In this document: piece by piece, positions 56,192-64,000 of the stretch
Layout: each line of letters begins with the position of its first letter
How positions within the stretch are numbered: the first letter of the stretch is position 1
Assembly (NCBI GenBank): GCA_012934845.2
Contig: WNNJ02000169.1
Location: 1 to 64,000 of the forward strand
DNA: 64,000 bases
DNA from: Pomphorhynchus laevis
Taxonomy: Eukaryota > Acanthocephala > Palaeacanthocephala > Echinorhynchida > Pomphorhynchidae
Direction of reading: 5' to 3'
Translations under genes and position numbers: made by a program
Notes under the pieces: model-generated
What the model saw: the letters and a program-made list of their open reading frames with translations, nothing else
What the model was told of the DNA's origin: nothing
Database searches by the model: none

Positions 56192-56794
56192 TCATTTTGA
56201 AGGAGTTCTGTAATCAAATTCAAAAATTTCTCTTAAAGCTGGCGTTCTTGTCAACGCATATACGAATTCAGTCTCGTCGATTACGGAATCTTGATTATAG
56301 TCCATATATTGTATAATGTGCTGTGCTTTTATTTTTGAGCCTAATGGACCTTTGCTATCCGGAATACCTCGGAGTTCATATAGAGCTTTTAGAACGACTG
56401 TTAATTCCTTTAATGATATGGATCGGTTGTTATTGGTGTCGATCAAGCGAAATATGCATCTTGCTCTTAGACTGGGATCCATTGTTGTATACAGAACATT
56501 AGGAAGGAAAAATTCATAGAAGGATATCCAATTCGAGTTATCTTCGTCGTAAAATTTGAATACAAGATCAGCTAATGGTCGTATATTAATACCTGGATAT
56601 GCTTGCTGGTAAATTTCAATGAAATTCTTCTTCGACAATTTTCCAGCTGGTGCGTGCTTTAAAAACTCTTGGTGCCATTGTCTGACCATACGAGGATCAC
56701 AGCGGGCATAATAGCTAAGGACATTTATATTTTCTTCGCTTAATTCAGTAGAGGGCGGTGCTGATCGATCACGTATTCTGTTTAAAAAACTCAT
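56192..56794 (-). CDS. EF-hand protein, neuronal calcium sensor-like, paralogue 2
   Basis: 200 residues, differing from the 31414 copy at eight: D20E, I22N, A25V, V50A, I78V, S175T, F195Y and T199S. None is a ligand-position change that would disable a loop; S175T is loop position 11 of the last EF-hand. Six further codons differ silently, so protein change is not faster than silent change. The frame, length and start are conserved, which argues that both copies are, or were until recently, under constraint. Role and caveats as for paralogue 1: Ca2+ sensor, no MG myristoylation signal, no intron seen. Confidence 0.85.
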   Translation of the reverse strand: MSFLNRIRDRSAPPSTELSEENINVLSYYARCDPRMVRQWHQEFLKHAPAGKLSKKNFIEIYQQAYPGINIRPLADLVFKFYDEDNSNWISFYEFFLPNVLYTTMDPSLRARCIFRLIDTNNNRSISLKELTVVLKALYELRGIPDSKGPLGSKIKAQHIIQYMDYNQDSVIDETEFVYALTRTPALREIFEFDYRTPSK

Positions 56795-57370
56795 ATTAAT
56801 TTGATTTTATATCTAGTTGTGAACGCTCATTTTATCTACTCGTATAATTTTGGAAAGCATTTTGGCCAGCAAGTAATTATCTAATGATGATTCATCTATT
56901 ATACTCGTGTCAGGCTTTTTAATTTGCTCAAATAGGAAATAGTTTATAGTGATATAAGGTATACGCACCAGCGATTGCTATCACTTTACGTAAGTGCATA
57001 TTTAAAGTGTGCGGTTACAACAGAAGTTTTTATTGATCTATAAAAATAAAATTCATTTAAATAACGACAAAATTCATTAAAAAATTCGAATATTTATCAA
57101 CTTAAAAAATCATCTACAACATCAAATAACAAGTTGAAAGTGTATTCTACCTTTGGAAGAATACACTTTTGTATTCACGAGAAACTCGTTAAGTAAATTT
57201 CATTAATGGTCCAGATGACAAATATATCAATAATATATATTAACTACATCCATAATTTATGATTTTTAATTTAAATGACTCTCTCATAAAAGGCATATAC
57301 GTATAATCATTGAAATACATGGACAAATATATTTTCCGGCTTTTAACTAAATGAAAATGCTTCAGCTCAT

Positions 57371-57743
57371 TCACGTCCAGAGACATTCTGCTATTTGCGT
57401 TGTGGCCAAAACGCTCAATGCGTTTTCGCGGATCATTGACAAACGAATTTTCTGAAATAGGTAGAATTTTAAACGAAGGTATTTCGTCGTCTCTTGAGAC
57501 GGTTTCCAATATCTCGATTGAGAGAGCGCGGACTCAACCAGGGCTCTAGACTTTTCGACTCCGAAGTGGAATAAATAATGGAACTGGGATAAATCGCGGT
57601 ATTTATGTCGCTTCTGTGTCTCTGCCGCAATGGCCGCTTCTCCTTGCTGTCCCGCGTGTGCGACGTTGCTAGCGACCATAGTATCGACGCATGTTGCATT
57701 GCGCAGTAGACATTTGCTTAGGAACCCAGGAAAAACAGTCACT
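57371..57743 (-). pseudogene. R2-like-endonuclease fragment (duplicate)
   Basis: A 123-codon frame is open here (MTVFPGFLSKCLLRNATCVD to ENALSVLATTQIAECLWT), whereas copy 1 has the same sequence with only small differences. Truncated at the duplication boundary on its N-terminal side. Remnant of the family seen at 17264-18832. Confidence 0.75.
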
Positions 57744-57999
57744 TCATCATTTTAATGCATCATTGTTATTGATACAGAACATCTTCAAATCTAATGTCTT
57801 TAATTTAAAGTATCACGGATAATACATAAAAAGTTTTGAGAGATAAATAATACAATAACTTACAATAATGATATACAGTAACGGTAAAATACTAGCTATA
57901 AATTTCCTTGATATAAATACTTACAAACAACGTGCTGCCTGTTGTCGATTTAAATAAATAAATTCAATCAATTATGTAGTACTCGTTCAAATTAGGAAA
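57744..57999. other. AT-rich spacer
   Basis: No gene or repeat recognised. Confidence 0.55.
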
Positions 58000-60625
58000 A
58001 TCAATGGGACCCAAGAAGCATGCAGTTGATAAATCAAAAAGGGTTGTCTTTGAGCATCTTGATGCAGCCTGTAATTCCCGGAAATGTCAAGTATAGACGA
58101 CCGCTATAGTTCCAGCTGTTAACGCAAAGAATTTACTACGTAAATAGTTTGTGTACGGTTTTTGGTCGGCAAAAAATGGCGCACACCTGTTTTTGTGGGA
58201 ACAAACTTTACCGATTCAATTGCGACGAACAGGCAAAGTACGGAACCGATCAAAGCCAGTTGTATATGCTGTATCCAGTAAATAATAGAGACAGTCATAG
58301 CCGTTCAGTCAAGAGTGTGAGCTTCGATAACGATCAATCCTTGACGGAACTTCAGTTACAATCAGCTATGCAAGGTGTTTCTCCATTGAGAGAATCGGGT
58401 ACGAAGGTGTCCAATGGCCAAAACAAAAAGACGAAAACGGTAAATGTAAGTTACAATTTTGCTCCTGAAACAGCGATGACGAGTCCTGTTTTTAGTCTAG
58501 GACGGAAGCATTTACTACAGGACGGACGCGAAAAATACTTGTTAACTTCACACGACTAGCACTTGGATTCACAAATTGAATGTAATCCTTCTCAAACACA
58601 GAACCGTCCGAAGTCTATTATTCTTCTTCATCAAGATGAAATGCATATACATCTAGAACAATCTGGAGATGATGTGGAAGTCGGAAGTGAGATACATAAC
58701 GTAGGTTACATCAATCGGAAAAAATTTCTGAGAAATGTACTAGCGATGTTATAAATAAAATCCATCGAACTCGCACCTCTCGGAGAGGCAATTGTGTTAT
58801 TTTTATAGTAATGTTCAAGAATCGTCCCCAATCGATGCACAAACTCGAGTTGACGAAGACTCAACTCAATCCGCTCGATCTTATCTGATATTTTTGTTGA
58901 AGGGGAGGAGGATATGTGCGTAGGCTGAATGTTAGAAGTTAATTCCGGATAGGTAAAAAATCGAAGGATGTATGTTCACGAGTACTAATGGTAGTTTTAA
59001 CCTCAAAGGGGGATGCAAGAAATGTGCTAACAAGACGCTTTCGATTAAAAGGTAAGATTGCCAAAATATTCAAAGATCTTTCAGTTGAGGAACGACTAGT
59101 ACTTCAACGTGTACGTGCTGATCTGACGTCCAGAATAAATAAGGAGGAAGTAATTTTACAATTAAAATTTTCGTGTAGTGCGTCGACGACCATTCGTGGG
59201 GTGGACAGAGCTTTTCCTATCTCAGAGATTAGCTCAGGATTAGGTGAGCTAGTATATTTTGATTTGGCACCAAAAGCAAACCTGAAAGGCAGTACCATTT
59301 CCATTAAAGTTGTATTGACAAACATAAGAAGTATTCGATCTAGATTTGGTGAACTTACAATTTGGGTAGCCATACATAAACCGGTGAGTATGGCTCGTAC
59401 TGAGAGGTGGTTGCATGACAACATATCAAACTATGTGATGATTATTCAAGGCTATAGCTTATACTGGGTCGATAGAGTTTCTCGAAGGGGCGGAGGAGTC
59501 GCTCTTTATGTCAAAACAAACTTACTGATTAATTCGGTAGTCAAATTTGTAAATGTAGTGGGAACATGCGAGTTTCTGTCAGTCGAATTATCGCATCCAG
59601 AAGGTCATTTTGAAATGGGTGTGTGCTACCGATCTCCATAAACTTACGTGATGAGCGATGAATTTGTTTGCGTACTAAGGAAATGCTCAAAACAGAAAGA
59701 ATACCTATTAGTCGGCGACTTCAATATTTCATGTGCTGGACATGAAGGCGTTATATTCTAGCTAACGACACTTCCAAACCTGATATATACTTGTGAAATT
59801 TTCTTACAAACGACCTTATGCTAGAGCGACATGTACAATCATCTACCAGTTCGTGGCTAATCAAGGATCTCATCTTGACCTGGTATTTTCTAAATTGATC
59901 ACGAATGTGAGTAATAATAAATACGGAATTCCTATTGGTTTGATTGATCATTGCATGATATCGTTTGACAACATGCAGTTCTGTTATTTCGAATGATAAT
60001 GTTGAATCAATAATTTGGAAAATATCATGGCAAAGAACTGATGTTAATACATGGATTAAGGCCGCATCGGTTGCTTCTTTTTCTTGTGATAGTAATAACG
60101 TTGCTTAGCAGTGGCAATGATGCATTCGACCTTAATAAAGAGCTCGAACGAGTTTGCTCCTTTCCAGCTTTGTTTCCACAACAGTTTTTACAGGAAGCAG
60201 TATGTCATTTGTAGCAATATAGTCAATAGCCTTAAGATAAAAAAGAGAGAAAACTTCATAAAAAAGAACTGATGTTAATGCATTGCTTAATGCCGCATCG
60301 GTTACTACTTTTTCTTGTAGTAATAACGTTAATGAGCGGTGACAGGTGATGCATTCGACCTTAATAAAACTCTCGAAGGAATTCGCTTATCTTCGACGAA
60401 TGTACATTTAAGTCATAGAAATTATCTTTTCAAGCTTAGTCTCAACCACAGTTCTTACAAGAAATAGTATGTCAAATTTCGCAATATAGTCAATCTCCTT
60501 AAAATAAAAATGAGACAAAACTTTGAAGGTGAGATTGCTGAAAATTTTAGTAGTAATCCCAAGAGATTTTGGTCGTATGTCTGAGAAGTGTAGTACGAAT
60601 TAGAACCCAAATTTGGCATGCTTTA
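58000..60625 (+). mobile_element. LINE family E 5' part
   Basis: 58000-58980 holds an ORF1-like region in broken frames: start MGPKKHAVDKSKRVVFEHLD, then 58149-58559 with a Cys-His head (HTCFCGNKLYRFNC) and a Ser-rich body, then 58563-58754 (SIILLHQDEMHIHLEQSGDD). 58988-59641 holds an APE-type endonuclease (VLTNIRSIRSRFGELTI, RRGGGVALYVKTN, EMGVCYRSP) continuing in other frames with YLLVGDFNI near 59708 and LIDHCMISFD near 59945. Near 60545, NFSSNPKRFWSYV is the pre-RT linker. No RT follows; the gypsy-type fossil begins instead. Many breaks. Confidence 0.75.
60037..60500 (+). repeat. Tandem duplication of about 220 bp within LINE-E
   Basis: aaagaactgatgttaat-x-gcattgcttaatgccgcatcgg at 60258 onward repeats 60037 onward, including aataacgtt and gatgcattcgaccttaataa. 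Copies are about 80% matched by eye, so the duplication is old. Confidence 0.8.
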
Positions 60626-60639
60626 CTCAAATATCTAGA

Positions 60640-61714
60640 ATACAAATACAGTAAGGTTCATGTTTTCAATAAATAAAGTATTATTACATTCACCCCAGCA
60701 CAGTCACGAAGGTATGATGGAGAGTTTCGAGATCTACTTCTGTAAATTTGACTTGGGATCGTTGCGTTGTCATGCAATGAATCTTGTGATTGGTGTTGAT
60801 CCTCTTCGTTACTATTTTCTCTCTCGTCATTGTTTGATGCAGAGTCTTCGTCGGTCATAGTGTCGATCGTTCGAGGCGAATGTGTATCTTCATTTATGTG
60901 TTCAGTATTAGTTTTATCGTGTGCCGGTCGAGCTAAATGACTTGTAGAAATGTAAGTTTATCGTCCATCATTTAATCGGACTCTAGCATAATGTGGATTA
61001 TCGAGTAATTGTGACGCTTCTTCGACAGGCGACTCGAATTTGTTCAACTTGTAAAAGCGTCTTATAAAAACGGTTATATTTGGAGTCATCTAATCGGGTA
61101 ATTGAAAACTGTCAAATGATTTGCGAGATAAACTGAACAAACGACTATGAAGAGTTTCATTTGTGCTTACACAAAGAAGCGAACGGATAGCATTGAGACT
61201 TTCTGCTAGGACTTGTTGCCAACAGTGTGTTTGAAGACCCAGGCTGTGTAATCGAAGTGTACTAGTTTTCCATAGTGTTCGTTTAAGCGTTCCACTTGGC
61301 TATTCCCTCTAGGATTGTAAGGAGTTGAATGCGTTAGTACAATTCCAAAGTTAGACAGAAACGTCTGGAAATGTTTATATGAAAATGCAGAACCATTGTC
61401 ACAATGTACATTTTCTGGATATCCGAATATATTGAAGATCTGAACCAAACATTTCTCGGTGGTCGCGAAAGATGTATCTGCACACGCAAAAGCAAATGGA
61501 AATCGACTGTATACATCTATTGCCGTAAGTAACGTTTCTTATTACTGGATGGCAGTGGGCTTTTAAAATCAATTGAAAGTCTCTGGAATGGTTTCGACGA
61601 TTTGATTAGATTAGTAAAAGGCGGCCGAAAAACTGTGGCTTTAAAGTAGCACAAGTTGAACAACTACGTATTACATCACAAACATCTGCAATAGAGTATG
61701 GAAGATATCTAGTA
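60640..61714 (-). mobile_element. LTR retrotransposon fossil, 3' part (Ty3-like)
   Basis: Minus-strand remnant, old and broken. Integrase core is recognisable at 61206-61448 (FGYPENVHCDNGSAF, STPYNPRGNSQVERLN). Further left, 60658-60858 has an acidic stretch and SRSRNSPSYLRDC, like the end of Ty3-type polyproteins. No LTR recognised. LINE-C copy C1 is inserted into its right side at about 61714. It is not the same copy as 51367-53980, being on the other strand. Likely old. Confidence 0.78.
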
Positions 61715-64000
61715 CGTATTATTATTATTAATGTTTCAACAGCACATAAAAGCATGGCTTAATTGGCTGGTTCACTGCAGAAAAAAAGAAAATATAATAA
61801 AAGTATCACAAATACGGAAAAGCAGCTTTCCCCATGGCATTCTCCATCCGTAATTTCTTTTTGAATTCGTTGATATTGCTACTGCACACTGTTGACTCTC
61901 CAAGCCTATTCCACAGAGATACAACTCGCCGATCAAATTGGACAGCTCGTGATTTTCTTATCCTTTCACGTCGCAGGGTTAAACCATGGCCTCGGAGGAT
62001 ATTGGATGAGCGCAAATGAAGACAATCTCGAAGTGGATGATCCAAATCATTAAGAATTTGCCAGACCATACTCATATCGATGTACCGGCGGGTCCACGTG
62101 ACAGTCTCAAGTCTAAGTGCTTTTAATCGATCAGGGTACGACAAAAATTTCAGTTGCGGTGCTAGCTTGGTAGCTCTATGAAGTACCCTCTCTGAACTAA
62201 TATGTTCTTTTGAATTTTGGGGATACACACACGGCGCAGCATATAGAAGACGGCTCAACACATGAGCAAAGATTAGCGGACGTAGGGCAAATTGATTAAG
62301 TGCAATGAAAGTGCGTCGAAGTTGACCGATTATCCCCAACGCATTTGAACAAGCATGTTCAGTATGTGTGACGGTACTCAAATCACTGTTTATCCACACT
62401 CCCAAGTCCTTATATTTGTTCACTCGTTCTATATCACTGCTTTGAAAGCTATAATTAACTAAAGATTGAGCATTTCCGCCACGAACACGTAAATGTTGGC
62501 ATTTTGATATATTTACAATCAATCTATTGAGTAGAGCCCAATTTTCGACTTCATCGATATCCCGTTGCAGTTTGACTATATCATTGGGTGAACGAATTGC
62601 CCGCCAGATTTTCAAATCGTCTGCATATAAAAGCATCCGAGAATCAATAAATTCCGGGATATCGTTGATGTAGACACTAAATAACAATGGACCCAATACT
62701 GAACCTTGAGGCACCCCTATATTACATGGCCGCGAAGAAGAGTAAAAATTATCTACATGCACACAATAACTACGATTGCTTAAAAACGATTCAATCCATC
62801 TAACAAGCAAGAATGGAATGCCACTTTTCTCTAGTTTATTTAGGAGGAGTCTATGGTCTACTCTGTCAAATGCCTTAGAGAAATCGAAGAATATGATGTC
62901 AGTAGCAATTGATACGGCTTTATTAGCTGACCAATCAAGATGGGCAGCGAGTAGATTAGTAACTGTCGAATAACCCTTACGGAAACCATGTTGCTCAGAA
63001 GCTATTACATTATTTTCACTATAAAACTTGACCATATAACCATGTATAATTCGCTCTAACATTCTACAACATAAGCAAGTAATACTTACTGGTCTATAAT
63101 TGTCTACTGAAGATCTATCACCCTTTTTGAAGATGGGGTGAATGATCGATTGTTTCCACTCTTTTGGAAGATTCGTATCAATAATAGATTGTCGAAATAT
63201 GTTACAAAGTGGTGTATATATTGAGTCTGCTATTCGACGAAGATATATCGAAGGTAACAAATCAGCACCTTTGGAGTTTGTCTCTTTAAGACGATGCAGT
63301 TCAGCTAAAACTTTCTCGGGAGTTATCAAATTAGCTATGTCTAAACTAGGATATGAAACACTAGCAGCTCTTATCGTTTCACTGTTCTGGATAGGTTCAG
63401 AATACTCGTTTGTAGTCTCTTTGTACAAGTAAAAATGCCTTGAGAACATCTCAGCAAGGTCGTCTTCAATAACGCTATCAAAATATTGGCCAATTGTTTT
63501 ATTAGCGTTCCTACTACTATTCACATATAGAAAGAGAGCTTTGGGATCATGTCTACAACTATGAGCTAGACCATTTTCAAATAAATAGCGCTTATGTCGC
63601 TTTAAAGAATTGAAGAAATTTCTCGCCTGCTTATAAACACCATATTCACAAAACCCACCCTTAAAGCATTTGAAACTGAAGTCACGAGCCTTCATCGCAG
63701 TAGCCAGCTCAGTATCAAACCAACGAGCGCTTTTCCGACTAGTCTTAGACTTCAAAGGTGAGAATTTTACCATTAGAGAATAAAGCGTCACGCGAAAATG
63801 ATCCCAGGCCTCGTCAACTCCGACAACAGCCGGATCAGGCCAACTTACTCTATGCAGCTTTGATGTAATAGCATCATAGTTCGCCCGAAAAACATTAATC
63901 TGACGTTTGTACCGAGCATGATGAAACACCCTCATTTGTAAATTTAGCAAAACTTTAACTACACAGTGATCAGACAAACCAACAGGAGAATCATATTGGA
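61715..64000 (-). mobile_element. LINE family C, long intact 3' part (C1)
   Basis: The 3' end has an (AAT)n tail on the element's strand (61718-61733), then a short 3' UTR, then the ORF that runs to the window edge. It is inserted in an LTR fossil. The 5' part with the endonuclease lies beyond 64000. It is the least decayed retroelement in the window. CR1/jockey-type non-LTR; clade unresolved. Confidence 0.92.
61806..64000 (-). CDS. LINE-C ORF2: end of endonuclease, reverse transcriptase (partial)
   Basis: At least 731 codons open. The frame continues right of the first Met (63977) as PVGLSDHCVVK, the SDH end of an APE-type endonuclease, so the true start is outside the window. Linker: residues 1-220 from that Met (SARWFDTELATAMKARDFSF, HDPKALFLYVNSSRN). 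RT: SIIHPIFKKGDRSSVDNYRP, QHGFRKGYSTVTNLL, IIFFDFSKAFDRVDHRLLLN, NIGVPQGSVLGPLLFSVYIN and MLLYADDLKIWR (catalytic FADD-type box is YADD). Thumb and C terminus: YKDLGVWINSDLSTVTHTEH, RPLIFAHVLSRLLYAAP, ETVTWTRRYIDMSMVW, RFDRR-like end to AFPYL. All catalytic residues seen are intact. It may be active or only recently silent. Confidence 0.93.
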   Translation of the reverse strand, partial: QYDSPVGLSDHCVVKVLLNLQMRVFHHARYKRQINVFRANYDAITSKLHRVSWPDPAVVGVDEAWDHFRVTLYSLMVKFSPLKSKTSRKSARWFDTELATAMKARDFSFKCFKGGFCEYGVYKQARNFFNSLKRHKRYLFENGLAHSCRHDPKALFLYVNSSRNANKTIGQYFDSVIEDDLAEMFSRHFYLYKETTNEYSEPIQNSETIRAASVSYPSLDIANLITPEKVLAELHRLKETNSKGADLLPSIYLRRIADSIYTPLCNIFRQSIIDTNLPKEWKQSIIHPIFKKGDRSSVDNYRPVSITCLCCRMLERIIHGYMVKFYSENNVIASEQHGFRKGYSTVTNLLAAHLDWSANKAVSIATDIIFFDFSKAFDRVDHRLLLNKLEKSGIPFLLVRWIESFLSNRSYCVHVDNFYSSSRPCNIGVPQGSVLGPLLFSVYINDIPEFIDSRMLLYADDLKIWRAIRSPNDIVKLQRDIDEVENWALLNRLIVNISKCQHLRVRGGNAQSLVNYSFQSSDIERVNKYKDLGVWINSDLSTVTHTEHACSNALGIIGQLRRTFIALNQFALRPLIFAHVLSRLLYAAPCVYPQNSKEHISSERVLHRATKLAPQLKFLSYPDRLKALRLETVTWTRRYIDMSMVWQILNDLDHPLRDCLHLRSSNILRGHGLTLRRERIRKSRAVQFDRRVVSLWNRLGESTVCSSNINEFKKKLRMENAMGKAAFPYL

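Larger units (their letters stand above)
55747..57743. repeat. Segmental duplication, copy 2
   Basis: Same content and orientation as 31057-32965. Left boundary near agtagaaaata; right boundary after cagtcact at 57743, inside the R2-like remnant. The downstream (left) part is diverged with insertions, the coding part about 97.7% matched, and the upstream part about 99.7% matched by eye. Confidence 0.93.

Noticed and set aside
54005-61200. Cluster of genes forming one biological system
   Set aside because: Apart from the EF-hand gene, every coding stretch in this part that I can assign is a retroelement fragment on mixed strands; no operon-like grouping exists.

Overview
The window is AT-rich animal nuclear DNA, dense with dead and dying retroelements. 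No bacterial gene structure or organelle gene is visible. The best lineage clue is a TBP-related factor 2 (TRF2/TBPL1-like) gene at 2329-2901. TRF2 is known only from bilaterians, so the host is a bilaterian. The mix of Penelope-like elements, several LINE clades and R2-like elements, with short intronless host ORFs, fits a repeat-rich invertebrate. I cannot name the phylum from this sequence.

Layout. 1-1870: (TA)n, a perfect 138-bp palindrome and dispersed structured repeats. 1870-6570: gene-bearing stretch with the TRF2 gene, an unidentified acidic ORF (5604-5951), an inverted-repeat cluster and a 193-bp tandem array. 6575-8400: a LINE-A fragment and the 3' end of a Penelope-like element (PLE). 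8672-11127: a retroelement with a Cys-rich N terminus and an atypical RT, ending in two hairpins. 11128-14635: a degenerate 34-bp satellite with a LINE-C insertion. 14700-19660: LINE-A, an R2-like-endonuclease element and a repeat-flanked insertion. 19664-21310: 5' part of a CR1-like LINE-B. 22100-24220: a Penelope-type RT element. 24330-26400: LINE ORF1 pieces folded into nested repeats and palindromes. 26400-30840: LINE-A and PLE tails, two of them in an inverted pair. 31057-33190: an EF-hand gene with an adjacent R2-like fragment, duplicated at 55747-57743. 33225-34610: LINE-B 3' part. 35400-45970: three LINE-A copies, two head to head. 46925-51335: the most complete LINE-B. 51367-53980 and 60640-61714: LTR-retrotransposon fossils. 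58000-60625: 5' part of another LINE. 61715-64000: an uninterrupted LINE-C ORF that runs off the right edge.

The host genes I can support are the TRF2 gene, the two EF-hand paralogues and, less surely, the acidic ORF. All are single-exon on the minus strand. They do not form an operon or pathway. The rest is a layered record of insertion, inversion and duplication, with LINE-C the least decayed. The most interesting signals are the EF-hand duplication, whose two halves differ very unequally; a hairpin-plus-GAAA tail shared by unrelated PLE-type elements, one with a hammerhead-like core; and the double-hairpin terminus of the 8672-11127 element. All identities are from reading by eye, without alignment software.
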